Shown here in pieces: positions 38,310-53,014 of a stretch of 64,000 bases of DNA. Each line of letters opens with the position of its first letter. The stretch's first letter is position 1. The stretch spans positions 24,988,261-25,052,260 of the forward strand of contig CM022673.1 in the NCBI GenBank assembly GCA_012295275.1, read 5' to 3'. Under the pieces are notes generated by a model, which had not been told where the DNA came from, ran no database searches, and saw nothing but the letters and a program-made list of their open reading frames with translations. The position numbers and the translations under genes are program-made. Source of the stretch: Chrysomallon squamiferum (lineage: Eukaryota; Mollusca; Gastropoda; Neomphalida; Peltospiridae).

Positions 38310-39579
38310 CTATTATATAAAATAAAATTTTACCAGTAAACAAAACAGCACATTAAATAAATACCAAATTAAAAAAAATAAAACTAGAAATCTATCTCAC
38401 ACAGACATTTAGATTCAAGATAACAATGAAACTGATACACAGAAAGATCTCTTACCAAACAATGTTTTTTTTTTCCTGAGGACATCTGTTGAAAAGCTAT
38501 GTAGTCTGAGCACACACACATGTCAGGATTTTGATGACATCACAAAGCTAGTGTCAGCACATTGAGAAAGAAGGCTGCCATATTTAAAACTCAGTAACAT
38601 TTTCATCACTTACTTTGATGTATTTTTACAAGCTGAATTCAGAAAAATCAATCCATAACAATTACAGTTTTAGATTTCTGTTTTCCTTTTCATTAGGAAA
38701 CCTTGTAACAACAAATTTGTTAAACTTTTACAAGTCAGTCAGCCTCTAAATCAAATTTATTACCATTTTTGTAATTCACATTTAAAGGAGATGATAAATA
38801 AGTTGACTGTTAGTGTTTCTGCATCTTTCTCTCTCTCTCTCTGTCACACACACACACACACACATGCACACATACTCATACACACACACACACACACACA
38901 CACAAATAAATAAAGTCATGTTTTCTAGACAGACTTTCTGGTAAAAGTTAAGAGTTAAAACACAGGCTAACACTTCACATATGTTGTTTTTAAAATTTTC
39001 AGCTCTTGCCAAATGGTTTTTCCTGTTTTTCTAATGTAATGTCAACCATTTCCCAATTACAGTATCAGATATGCAAACACATCAAAACTTTCTTTTGTGT
39101 ATGGAACTAATACTTGCAAAAACAGATTTTCAGTAGCAATATTAAATGAAGGAAGTAGGTCTCAATGCTTCCTTCCTAGGTTTTGCAAATTATAATGTTA
39201 AGAAAAACTATATTTACCCGCTTTAAGAAAACTGGAACCTTGCTTTTAAAGTATATTAATTTGTATCTGTTACCTACAGTTTTGTTTTTTTGCTTTTCAT
39301 TGTTTATTTTATATTTTATGTTTACAAAGCCTTGATCTAGTAAACCATTGATAATAAATGGCCTGGTACCTGTGCAGTACTTGCTAATATTTACTACTGG
39401 AGAAATATACAAGTATATGTTATTTATTGTTAATCTAACCACTGTCTTCAAGAGAGCACAAACACAGGAGATTTAAGATCCATAATTTGCTCATTTGGGG
39501 ATTTTTACAGCTTCCTTTTAATGACATCCTCACCAGTTTGGTGATTCTTAATCAATAGTGAGCAACCAGGGACCACATT

Positions 39580-39610
<31 letters not shown>

Positions 39611-41595
39611 TAGGTACATGTACACTATTACTGCATAATACTGGGACATAAAACTGAAGCAAGGAAGTTACCCTTCACATATCACAGAATCAAGAAATGG
39701 TTGATACTGTGTTACATTAGAAACATGTGTGTTTGTACTATGGAACACTATCAACTGTTCTGTTGTGGACCTCTGGCATTTTGTACAGCTGAAAAAAACA
39801 AAGAAAAAATCCCTATTCATTTAATTATGCCCTTTCAATTCAGTGATGCACTGCCAATTTCTAATAAAAGCATACCAAATGTAGAAGCTCTGTTTTTTGA
39901 AAAGATTATGACAGCATGATTCGGAATAAGTATTTACTTTCTTGACCTTAATTGTTTAAAGATTATATTAACATAATCTTGACAGATGAATCTTGTTTTA
40001 TACTTCAGTGTTCTAACATGCATACCTTGTAAGTGATAAACTAAAACCTATCTCAAATCTGTTTTTAAATATTTTAAATATCATTCGGACATGATATGAA
40101 ATTTGTCAATTCCAGTACAACGCTTATTTTTCAAAATGATTTCAAATGCATTTTGTTTTTCTTGAATACTGAGGTTGCATGACAGAATTCAACTATATCA
40201 GTCTGCTAGCAGATTATGTAAGTCACGTGTATTTTATACATTCTTTATTGGTAAACAAGCATTAGAAAATTACAATGATAACACCTTTAGACAGCTAATT
40301 AGTAACTATCAAACGAGTTGTAAATCACAGGCTTTAAAGGATTGTTCTCGGATAACAATGGACTAGAATAGCTGGGTGGAGGTTTAGTCTGTTAAATAAT
40401 TAGTTTTCCTCTCATCGTTCTGCAGTCTGTTTGTCTGTTTAACAAAGCAACTGCCACCACTTTGCTTTCCACAGAATTAAACAAAAGACGAGGAGAAAAA
40501 CAAATGGAAAGATAAAAACAGTCATTGTGATCCTGTTTTGAAATATATCAGTCACTGACTGTGAATACAATCTGATCAGATCCTGTGAGATACAGTTTGT
40601 AAGTAAACAGCATTGTATTTCGTACCAGTCTAACATAACTCTGTTAGTCCTTGGAAAGGTAAACCACAAACACACACTATGAATTTCCATTTCTGCATGT
40701 TACCGAGGTGGTCAAAATACTTTAGATCTATCTGGGGGTGATAAAACTTTTTAAGTGGGTATACATTGCTGATTTTCTGTGTTAAAGAATGATAAATCAT
40801 TCTTTTATATTTTTTTCTAATGTATGCTTGATTTGATTAAAATTTGTCATAAAAATTACTTTCTGACAACTGAATAATGAGATGTATATATCTTTTATCT
40901 TTGGTAATTTAGAAACATAAACCATATCTTTTTCTCTTTCTTTCTTTCTTTTTTCTTTTCTTTTTTATTAACATTAAAGTTGTTGTAAAGCCCTTCGGGT
41001 ACAATAACACTAAACCAGAACCTGTTTCAAAAAGATCAAGAAATTTCCCTTGTGGTTAAAAAACCCGCCATATAATCATTTTTTTAAAAACTGCTGCACC
41101 AGGAAGCCATAAGGATTATGTGTGACAGTTATGAAGTAAAAGAGTGCAGTTTAAATATAAATATCATATAAAAGATAAGCCTGTACAAAGTGGGTTTGGC
41201 ACCGACACTATTAAAACAAGTTCAATGACCAACAGCACCAGTTATACCATGCAAAAGAACAAAATAGAAATCTAAAAAAACCTATGTAAATTCCTTTAAG
41301 AAGAATCGTTAAAAAATAAATAAATGAACAAAAACGTTACTGATCTCATAAACTAATTCTCTGAAGATTTAATATTTAAATTTATGTTAAATGATGATTA
41401 TGTCAAAAATAGTTAGTTAGACATTCAAGAAGAAAGTGGATGACCCATTTTTAAAAAAAAAAAAAAAATTTTGATACATTATATGACTGTAGGCTATTAA
41501 GAAATGATCACAAGTTAACCGGTGACATAAATCAATCACACACAGATTATAAAATGTGGTGAGGAAAGAATTGTGTTAAACCACAAAAACTAAAA

Positions 41596-41626
<31 letters not shown>

Positions 41627-43055
41627 CACAGTTGACGGTACACTAAATAAAACTCGAAAAATTAAAAACAGCTGACAGTGCATTGAACAGAACTCAGCTT
41701 CAAAATAAAATTAAAAACAGATGTATACAGCTTACAGTACACTAAATAAAACTAAATTAAAAATCAATTAAGAAAACAAAAACACATATACACAGTTAAG
41801 ATTACACTAAATAAAACTCCATTACAACAAAATGTCATTCCATACTGAACCTAGCTGTAGTTTATATAATAAACAACATTTTCATTAGTTAAAACATTTT
41901 ATCTTTTATCCAAACACTGTGGTTAAACAAAGCAGAAAAAAAAAAAATATATATATTTATATATAGATATATAATAATAATAGTAATAATATAATAAATA
42001 AAGGGTGCAACTCAACATTATTTACTCTAAAAATATTTAAAACAACCACAATTCTGCTTACAACATAATTATATCTTCAGTTTTTTTTTTTTTAAATGAC
42101 ATAAATAAAATATTTAAAATAATCACAAATATATTTACCTCAGTTGCATATTTTTAACTAATTTTTATTTAAAATAATTACACATATACACCCTTTCTTT
42201 ATTTTTATATCTAGCCAATATAAATTTCTGTTGATATCTTTAGGTCATTCAACCTAGAGACAAACACAAACGTATTTACCACGATGTCCCTGTATTTATC
42301 CACAGATCTGATCTACTTGCATGCTGTCATCTCCTGTCCACAGATTACACCATGGGAAGTAATCAGAAAAGTATTTATTTTCTCATTGACAGTTGTTATA
42401 AAATGAAGAGCCTGCCTTCGAGTGACAAAAAAGAGATCATTTAAAAAAGTATTTTGTGATGAGCTGATTTCAGATGCTGGTATGAAACCAATGAAAGCCT
42501 GACAGAAGAGTAATAATTTCAGTATCTGCAGATTGTAGAGTTTCATAATACATTATTTGAAAGATTTCTGAATGTTAAGCCCTCAGTGAAGTGATTTAAG
42601 ATGAAATAACTTTAATCACAATTGTTCAACAAAACAAAGTGAAATAATAGTAATAATAATGATGATGATGATGACAATATTACTGATAATGATGGTGATA
42701 CTATATTCAATTCCTCCTCCTAAAACAAAAACAAACAAAAAACAAAAAGCCAAAAGAAAAAAAAAAAAAAAAGAAAAAAAAGAAAAAAAAAAAAAAAACA
42801 AAGAATAAAAAAAAAAAAAAAAAAAGAAATAAATAATAAAAAAGTAATAATAAAACGAAACAACCAATAAAAAAAAAGAAATCAAATCTATGAATTATTT
42901 TTAAATTGAAGAAAGAAAGAAATTCAAAAATACAGTGATAATTATAATGCACTCTCATTACATGATATTCTTAGTCTACCTTATTCTTCTCCTCATGGTA
43001 TCAAGTGAGAAGAGATTCTTATGATGTTACGTTCTCATTCAACATTCAAACCTAC

Positions 43056-43100
43056 CTGAATGGCTTCCGAGTGAACAAAGCACTTGAAAGAAAAAATATG
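43056..43100 (-). CDS. Candidate 45-bp symmetric cassette exon
   Basis: A strong acceptor (ctgtggttttatctgcag) and a strong donor (CAG/gtaggt) bracket exactly 45 bases with no stop in phase 0: HIFSFKCFVHSEAIQ. Phase 0 in and out means it could join the exon at 26736-27266 in frame. It lies 15.8 kb upstream of that exon. It may equally be a non-coding 5' UTR exon or a chance pair of sites; the peptide has no recognised relatives. Confidence 0.38.
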
Positions 43101-45106
43101 CTGCAGATAAAACCACAGAGATTCTCATCAAGAGAAAACTGAACACTTCTGTGAGAAAACTGAAAATGTCAAGAAGAGAGAGATCTCAGTTTGCTACAGA
43201 AGAATGTCATGTCTAAAAATATATGTGTTTGTATCAACCACTGCACAAATAATATTGTTATTGTGAGCTGACTTTTAAAAATAGCTTGACATATATGAAC
43301 TGTCCTCTGAAATGAAAATTCAGTAGGCCTATATTAAATATCAGTGGATGTCTAGTTCAGTTGTTACTTGGTATGATGATGTTTGAATACATTCACAAAA
43401 AGCAAGTTGAGATTTTTGTGAAAGGCTGAAACTACAGTATGTGTTGTTAATTTTCTAAACAGTAGTATTATTGTTAATCTTCTAAATTTTATATCATTTC
43501 TTCACAAGTCAAAAAATATTTTATATGATAAAATTTATGTTTTTATTTTTTATTTTTTAAATAAACAGGTTTGTGTTTGTCTACATAATTTAGAATTAAA
43601 AAAAAAAAATGTCAACATTATATCAGAAATGTCTGTATTTTTTAGTTGTTCCTATAACGAAAATTTTTTTTTTTTTTTTATATTTTCTAAAATTTGTATA
43701 ATTTATGTAGATTAAGTGGACTGATAAATATTTTCAATAAAACAGTTTTCTTTCCATGCATGTTAACACCTGTTAATACACAGTATTTGTATAACAAGTT
43801 CTCAATCAATAAATAACAATATACATATTTGTTTATCTCATACGATGACCATTTTTTTAAAGGTTTTTCTTCCAGAAACATGCTGATAAGAATAATCAGG
43901 TGTTCAAGGTTCTGTTCCAGGAAGTAAACACGAAGGGTTAATTAATATTCTCACCTCTCACAAACAACTGACAGCTTTGCTTGCTATTACTATCAGAAAA
44001 TTAAAATAATGAAGAAACACAAACACACTGACAAAAAACACACACACACATATAAACAAAATTTTAAGAAATATTCTTCCTCCAAAAACACTCAAAAAAG
44101 ACAACAACAACAATAAAAAGCAACTCATAATTATATCCATGCAAGATATATACATAAAAAAAAGTTACTGTATTTATTGCTTGGCTCCAATTTTTATCTT
44201 ATTAAATGTAGGAAATACACAGATTTAAATTCAATCTCATTATCTGTGATGTGAACATTTGGCCTGGATCGATGTGTTTCAATTCTCAGTGCGTGTCAAG
44301 ATGATGAATGAAATGTTTTGAATAATTGTCCGAGTAATTTTTAAAATCAGATTCATCTATCATTATAAATTAGTATGTCAGCTTGTTATTATTTTAATTG
44401 CTTTCTTCTTGAAGTACATCGTCTTGCAGGCTCTATTAAGAATTACTTAACTGTCTATAAATTGCTGAAAGAACAAATTTAACAGAACCGTGATAAATTT
44501 TATTTTAATGGCCAATCAGAGTGAAACTTATGACATTTTGTTTCTTGTTTGTTCAGTAATGACTGCGTGATAAAAAAACCTATTTCCACCATTTCATGGT
44601 CAGCTTTTACCAATTAGCAACAAGTGATATTTCATTTTCAGAATCACAGACATCAAAATATTGCAATCTGTTATAAGCCAGTGATGGAACACAAGTTGGA
44701 ACTATTGCATACCCTGTTTTCACTGTTGTTGATTTTTTCTACGAAGCAAAATAAGAATAAAAAATAAGAAATTAACCTAACATACAAACAGCACAATCAC
44801 TTATTAACTGCAGGCTGACAAGTGACAGAACAAGAGAGGATAATTATCAGTATTTTCACATAGGCCACACAGTACATCCGACAAGATACAGAGATATTTG
44901 TCTGCGAAAATTATGTCTATGAAATACTAGCCAAAAGGTGAAAAAAGTTTTGAAAGGTTTGATTTTCAGCACGACACTACTGGTAATGATCCATTAGTGG
45001 CTCACAAAGAGAGACCAGCTTGTTTTTCAGAAGGTGGATGACAGCAGTTATGTGACATGATTGGGATAACTAACTCAGTTACAGAATGAGAGTTGTGTTG
45101 TAACTG

Positions 45107-45440
45107 TGTTACCAGTGTCACAAACAACCATCAGACGTCACTACTGACAGAAATGTCTCAATTCTAACTCATGTCATTATACATCTATCAGTTGTGTTAC
45201 CAGTGTCACAAACAACCATCAGACGTCACTACTGACAGAAATGTCTCAATTTCCATTCATGTCATTATACATCTATCAGTTGTATACCAGTGTCACAAAC
45301 ATTAGATGTCACTACTGACAAAAATGTCTCAATTCTAACTCATGTCATTATACATCTATCAGTTGTGTTACCAGTGTCACAAACAACCTATAGATGTCAG
45401 TACTGACAAAAATGTCTCAGTTCTAACTCATGTCATTTAA
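45107..45440. repeat. Four-copy repeat of 84-88 bp with CRE-like core
   Basis: Copies are marked by accagtgtca at 45111, 45199, 45286 and 45370. Each contains tgtctcaattct-type and catgtcattatacatctatc words. The first two contain cagacgtcactactgac, later copies agatgtcactactgac. Confidence 0.92.
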
Positions 45441-45486
45441 CAAAGATTCGCTATTTTATCTTTAATATAAATGGCAAAAATTCTCT

Positions 45487-45517
<31 letters not shown>

Positions 45518-47107
45518 GAACACAACTTATCATTAACTACAGATGATAAAAACCTTAAAAAAACTCATTACCATCTCCATACAACAGTAAAACAAAAAAA
45601 TAATAACAATAACAACAAAAAAACAAAACACATGGCATCTCCTTGCATTAAACCCTCTTTATCCAACCATACTGGACATAAATATACCATCATCTCATTT
45701 CTGGACTATAAAATACATTATTAAGCCTTGCTTCCCGAAACAACATTTCCACCATATATATACTATACAACATGTTGATTTGCAAATGAACATCTGGATG
45801 TCTGTGGAAACAGAAATAGGCTCATCATAGCAAGTTGGCCTTCTCTGTTACTGGCCCTGAAACAGGTCAGTTCACAGAAATCAGCATTTGCTAAATTTGT
45901 ATTGACAGAGGACTGGAACAGCAGCTGGGGGAACAAACACTGTTTATTGTGAGCCAGGGCCTTGCCAGCAGTCATCGATTCATACAAATGTTATTGACCC
46001 TTCTTGTCCAGCCTGAGTGTGACGAGTTGAACAGTTAAAGAAGTTTTTTTGTGTTTTCTTATTAGTTTTTTTTTGTTTGTTTAAAAATGTATGTACACAT
46101 AAACAAGTTTTTAATGAAAATATATATTTTTTTTTTTTGCAAGTATACTGGTTATATTAAAATTATCAATATAATAATATGCATGATACAGACATTCACA
46201 TAAATTTAGTTTTAGAAAACTGAAAAGATATAAACTGTTTTGACATATATTTAAGTTTATGTAATGTTGAATTATGTACATATAATGGTGATAAAGTCAA
46301 TTCAGAGACACACAATTTTAAACATTTACTAATACATTTAATTATTTTATCAGGTTTTATAAACTGAAAATAACACACTCACACACACACATATATACAC
46401 ACACACTACAAAAAACAACTACACATATATAAAAGATTTACCTATTTTTAACCAACTTTCGGCTGAAAAATATAAAAATACTATTATATGTCATTAAAAA
46501 ATTAAGCCTCTGAATTAATACTTTTGCAACTTAGTGGTATATAATGACAATAAAATAATTCATATTCATATTTTTGCTAATTATTCTGTTTGGTTATAAT
46601 TCTTTTAAACTCCCAAAATTATTGTACAGGAATGTGTGCATAAGCAAATATTTCATTTAGAAAAAAAAATAAAATCAAAAATAAAATCAATAAATAAAAA
46701 TAATAATTAAAAAAATCTTTGGAACTAACACACTGGTCATCTAACATTCATTACAACTTGTGGTTTTTCATTGGTTATATAAAAATATCTGTTACAAAGC
46801 ATTTACTACTGGAAGGATTACAATCTATGAAACACCAACAACACATTTTCTAAGCTCTTTCTTGCCTTCCCAGACCAATGGTAAAACAGCATTTCAGTAA
46901 CAACATGACAGAACAAATCCAGATCAGTGCTATTTCAATGTATCTTATCTTCAGGCAGAATCTCCATCAGTTAAATGATTTGGCTTCAGGAAAGAATAAT
47001 ATTTCAATCAGCTAATTGTTGTTTTTCAAAATCTATAGCAGACATTACTAGCAGTCTTCACAAACGTGAAATTAAAATCTGTCATAAACCCATTATTATA
47101 AATAATG

Positions 47108-47140
<33 letters not shown>

Positions 47141-47207
47141 TAATAAAACAAAAAAAAAAAAAAATCCTTAAATGCAACAACAATATTCATCAATCAAGAA
47201 TTCTTAC

Positions 47208-47220
47208 CTGTACACAAAAT
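47208..47220 (-). CDS. Candidate 13-bp microexon
   Basis: A good acceptor (aatattctcttttag) and a near-perfect donor (ACAG/gtaagaa) lie only 13 bases apart. Entering in phase 2, it would leave in phase 0 (R-F-C-V-Q), which would connect the candidate exon at 48605-48717 to 43056-43100. It could also be the end of a 5' UTR exon using an acceptor further up (gtgtttcag near 47272). Highly tentative. Confidence 0.22.
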
Positions 47221-48604
47221 CTAAAAGAGAATATTAAAAATCAGATATAATGACTCAGCTGAAACACATTGTGTATTATTTTCCCATATTATCCAGCAGA
47301 GAACCATCGGGCAGTTATAAACGAACACAACAACGACCTTGACTTTGAATAGGTTAGCTAAATCTTTATCAGTGGTCAACATGGCATTTATTATTTCTAA
47401 CATGTAGTGGGGAAGACAATGAGAGAAGACAGCACAATCAGGGGCAATTACATCCTGTCCAAGGCGTTCACTGCATACAATCATCACAAGAAAAGTGTTA
47501 TTAATGTTCACAACTACATTGACAGGCTTTAGAAAATGCAGTGGTTAAACAAGAACTATTTCACTTAACTAAATGCTTTTTGAAAAATTGGATCTTCTGG
47601 TTTGGTTTGACAAAATAAACTACAGGAAAACAGTTAACATCTTGAAAATACTTAATTAACAGTTGTTCTAAAATTCTAAATGAAAATCCTTAATCAACTA
47701 CTTGATATAGTGAAAAATTATTTTCTGTAGCAAATAGGAATTATTCCAAAATTGTAAATTTAAATATATTTCATGGATTGTAGTTATATGTTTACCAAAT
47801 TTACCTATTTGCCATCATTAGTGTCTGTCACATAGTTTTTCAGTATAATGCTGATTATATGAAACAGGAAAACAGCTGATGTCTATTCATAAGTTATTCT
47901 TTTAACTAAACAGCAGAATTCTTTTTTATCTTTCCACTGACCAGAAAGAAAATATCATTACAGGTTTGATAAACCCAGTGTTGGGGTATAAAATTCTCAA
48001 AGGCCGATCTTATGAGCATAAAAATACAAGTGTGATATTTTCTGAGAGACACAGGCTTGCTGTTACAACTTAATGTTATTTTGCTGCTGTTTTCAGCAAC
48101 ACAGACAACAACACTGATGTGACCAAAGATTACTGAATTTCATTAACTAAATCATGTTAGTCACAAACACCATGTCTGTGTGCGAAACCTAGACTTACAA
48201 AGCCAAAAACAGCTCTGGTACTGTCCATGAAATTACTATCTTAAAAACAAATCATTTACGATTTTAAAATTAGATCACTTGCTTTTAATGTGTAGCTTGT
48301 GCCAGACTACTGATGGAACTAGATTAGTGTTTGCTGGATTAGTAATGGGAGATGAATCCCCACTTCAAAACTGAGATGATTTTATGATATCGTATCACTG
48401 TTACAAATTTTTACCAGCATTAACTTAGTGTGTATCTTCTAAAAAAATTACAAAACATCAAAAAGAATATGATCACCACAGTAGCTCTATGTAAACATCT
48501 TTTAAAAGATTGCAACTGAAGTGTATCATCATCTAACTAATAATACTAATTGTTAATGGATCAAAATGTCAGTGGAAGGGCTTAACAGGAGTGTTCTGCA
48601 TTAC

Positions 48605-48717
48605 CTTACACAAACTTGTGATGGTCTTGGAATAAAGGCATCATGTGGCATCACTTTGGTCATCACTGTGCTCTGCTGCATTCCTTGTTCCAATGGAAAG
48701 CCTCTTTGAGGCATGAA
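48605..48717 (-). CDS. Candidate coding exon of unknown affiliation
   Basis: After an acceptor-like tattgtaatatcag there is an open frame FMPQRGFPLEQGMQQSTVMT..., ending IPRPSQVCV-R at the donor AAG/gtaatg. A stop codon sits immediately upstream in the same frame, as expected if the frame begins at the acceptor. Residue composition (P, Q, M, charged residues) looks like real coding sequence in this AT-rich surround. It ends in phase 2, which does not fit the exon at 26736 directly but does fit via the 13-bp and 45-bp candidates downstream. It could be a further-upstream AMPK gamma exon or part of another gene. No homology is recognised. Confidence 0.35.
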
Positions 48718-51700
48718 CTGATATTACAATACTTTGGATGACTCCCTCTTGTCAATCTCAACAACGTGATAATTACATCGTTTTTCTTTTTTAATCTGAA
48801 TCTACACACTTTTTCACCCATGACTTACTTCAAGTCTAATATCTGTAAAATACTGGCTTGACTAATAAATTGGGCTTAACAGTTCTCTGGTAAGCCATAG
48901 GATTCTGTGACAGACCCCTATAATGAGACCAAATTCTAATAGCAAAATACTATTTGTCTGAGAAATAACTGAAGGCAAAAATGTGTGGTAAAAAAAAAAA
49001 AAAAAGGTTTTATTTTATTATTTAGGACTGTCATAGCCAATCAAAACCAGGTCACAGAAAACATGAACATTTTGTAATCTTTTATAAAAACAATGTCTTC
49101 TGTAAACATTTCAACAGAAACTTTAATTGATCTTTCTTACTCTTTCTATAAAACAAATAGCAGCAATTCACATGATGGAGTGTAGTTAACATCAAATATA
49201 CAGAGTAGATTTTTCATAATCTGAACTGTGTATATAAGTAATAAAACCTTATTCTGAGCAGCAGGACATGCTGCCTGGTGTCATCTGAGTACACACCACA
49301 TTTATTACTGATACCAGCAGCTGAGAATTACACCAAATAACAAAATCCTGCTTCTTAACAAAGAAAATCAGCTAGAAAACAATATGCATCATTTAACACT
49401 GATTTATAAATGGTGTTTATTTTGCTTTGAGGTCTGTAGCATTTTGCTGAAAGTCTTGGTAGCTGAACAGCTGGCTGTAAGGAATCTAGATGACAAGGCA
49501 AAGATTTCAGAACTACGAATGCTTGTACAATAATGGCCATGATGTTATGATATCTTTTATTGACAGGGGGATATCCTGTGGAATGATTAAATTAGTCTGC
49601 TTTGGTGCACAATATCAAAAAAGAAATAATAGTATATGTCAGTGGCTTGACAAACCAGAGAAATGCTAGAGTCACTGTACTATTCATATTTGGTTGAAGC
49701 ATGTTACTGTGGACAGTATAAACCTGTTGGTCTTTCTGAGAAAAACAGCTGAAGTTTAGATTTATTAGCACAGTTAATACTGAATATTTCCACTTGGCTG
49801 TTCATACAGGTTCAGACAACTGGAATGTGACCTATCAAACCCATTACTTTCACGGTAATCTACATTGTTTTTGGGGGCTAAATATTTACATAAAACTCAA
49901 AAGGTTTTCAATTGATTATTCAGCTGTGTAGAATTAAAATTCTGTAACACACATTATCTGTTCCTACTCCAAATGAAAAAAAAACAAATAAATAAATAAA
50001 TAATAATAATAATAATAATAAATAAATAAATAAATAAAATAATAAAAATAATAATAATAATTAATAAATAATAAAATTCAGAAGAAAAGATGATTTTTAC
50101 CAAAACAAGACTCTTACTCATAATATATATATTTTTTTAAAACTGAAGTTATTGGTTACTTTTAATTAAAAAAATCTATTTATAACTAACTCAAACTGTT
50201 TACTGATTTCAATCTGTGGCACTGTTAACTAAATCAGTGGCAAGGTCAGAAATAACAACACTTGTTACATCCATTATACTGTTATACATGACACTAATCA
50301 TTGATGGATTTAATAGATACTACAGCTTCCTGTTTTTACATCTGTTGTAAGTGAAATAGCATGTAGTGACAGCTACTGCTACTGCAATGTCACACAAATC
50401 CTATTACATCATCTGTGAATGGCTGTTATTTGTTACTAAAGCTACACTCCACTTGACCATGTCCATTTGCCTCTTTCAAGTAGATCCTTTCCCCTTTCGC
50501 ATTTGTTCTACCCATAAATGAACTGTTTTGCCAGAATTAATCCATTGGTTTTTAGCCCTTTTTTCTCAAGCAGGTCCTTTCTCTTTTAGTGTTTGTTCTG
50601 TCCACAAAATTTCAGTCAAAAACAAATCCATTATATTTATCCTGTCTCTCTTTTTCTCAAGTAGTATTAAGAAGACTCAGATCCTGCTCAAAGTTTTTTT
50701 GTTCCACCCGTAACACTGCTGCTTTAAAATAAACCCATTATGTTCCACTCAGTTTGATTCTATGTCAGACAGACTTAGCCAGAACTCAGGACCTCTTCAT
50801 TTAAATTTCTGATTTTCTACCTACCCAGCTGTTGACAAAAATTAAAGTCACTATTTTCAATTCAGAATACTGATATGAGATTTACCAAGTGGAAATATAT
50901 GCATGCAACTGTAATAATTATATAAAACCAAATATTACGTGACTCAAGTTTTCTATGTACCATGACCAACTTTTACAGGTTTATTCAAACAAGACTTATT
51001 GGGACTCCATCATGAACAGTGGTGCCATCTGTTGGCGTTAAATGAAAGTGATTACCCAACTCCATTAATTTGTTCTGCCATGGAGTTGTTATCGTGGATA
51101 AACCCATCAATTTACATTCAATTTACCTTGATTTCAAACAGTATTGGTGAAAGCCTAGTAACACTGAAACTCACCACCTAAAGTTAATCATCTATGTTCT
51201 ATCCCACGATATACTAAGGTATCGTAACAAATAATATCACACATATCTCCATGTTTATGAAGTTTTTATTGCATCGTAGTTAAATTAGATACAAACAGAA
51301 AACTAAACTAGACACTATTTTTGAACAACAACATGACCCACCCTGAAGTCTTGTGCTCTGAGTTTGATATCAGACCTACCCAGTATAAACATCACTGAAA
51401 TGGATATTGTCATCCTATACATTTGTACTCAGTGTATTACAGGATACATTTGTTTGGAGTGCTTACATATCCTGGTTTAAAACTGACACAGTTATTCATA
51501 TGGAAAACTGTTAGCTGTATGCTGTTTACTGTGAATGGTTTTACCAATGTGAATATTTCTAAACTGCTTGCTGTGATTCAATAGTTCACAGGAAATATGC
51601 TTTACATTCATTATTTGAGAACAAGAACTAATTTTTAATTGGTTACTGAATGAAGAGGTACTTTGGTGCAAGGGTTTCTAACACTGTTTGAATACCAGTT

Positions 51701-52974
51701 TGCCTGTGCATTTCTTACAAAGGCTTAATATATTTTTTCTATATAAACATGTTTATTAATAATACATATACTTTTTTAAATTCTAATTTAAATTAGTGGC
51801 TAGTGTCAAAATAAAATAAAGATCTTTTTTATATGTGTGTGTGTGTGTGTGTTGTGTGTTTCAAAATGAAAAAAAATTAATCTAATAATAATAATAATTA
51901 TTATACAAGATTTTTGTAAAACTATTAGATAATAAAACTACATTTATATTAAAGGATTTTAAATTTTTTTAACTATAGGCACAACACTTGTGTAAGACAG
52001 TGAGTTACTGGGCCAGTTTTCATAGCTACACAGTCTACCCAGACTCTTCCAGTTAGTGATATACCAGAAGCAATGGTATGTTCTTCATGTTGCAGGAAAC
52101 TGAAGGTAAAGATTGACAATCAATAACACTTAACAGCAGCCCCTGAATGTCAGCAGAGATTTCCTTGTAAGATGATAGCCAGTAACTGTTAATAACAAAT
52201 GTACAGAGGCTGTCACACACATATTTTCTAAGTGAGGTACTTTCGTCAAATGATCTATCTTCTGAAATAAAGAAATCCATTCAGGTTCCATTTCTTTACA
52301 TTGTTCCAAACTTTCTTCCTTATTCTTTTTCTGATTTATGTCATACACTTACAAATTATCTCTTAGAGAAATACATTTTATATACAAAACACATCAATAC
52401 AGTTAATTAATGCTTGTGTATTTGCAAACGATTTGCTGTTTTTTCTTAGTATGATTTCTAAAGTATGATTTCTTTTTTTTTTTTCCCTATGTGAACAGAC
52501 TCTACCATGGAAGCTTTATAGGGATAACTGTAAGATGTAAAGAATGGTTCAAAATACACAGAGTGAATGTGAACCACTGTTAAGAACTGGTTACTATATT
52601 CAGCAACTGAAATCCTATCCAAACCAAGAAACGAGAATCAAAATGTGCAGCTATTTCGTTCAGTTCAGTCGTTGTAACTGACTGTTGTCTGAATAAGATA
52701 AAATCTGAAACTAGCTTCTGTCTCAAACCTAGCTCAGTGTTTAACAAACATGACTGGAACTCAGATGAAGACACATCTCACAGAAACATGGCTGCTGCTT
52801 GGTTTAGCAACTGAATCAACACAAGTGTCAGTTTTAACACAGCACAGTGATCATGTACTGGTTTTTAACTAGTACAAATAGGTAAACAGGAACACATCAG
52901 TATTGTGTTAATACAGCTGACAAAAATGATAAAATATTATTATTATGCTATCTTTCTTTTTTCTTTTTTTTTAA

Positions 52975-53014
<40 letters not shown>

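Noticed and set aside
42613-42958. Phe-rich minus-strand ORFs
   Set aside because: They translate an A-rich low-complexity stretch (42720-42875).
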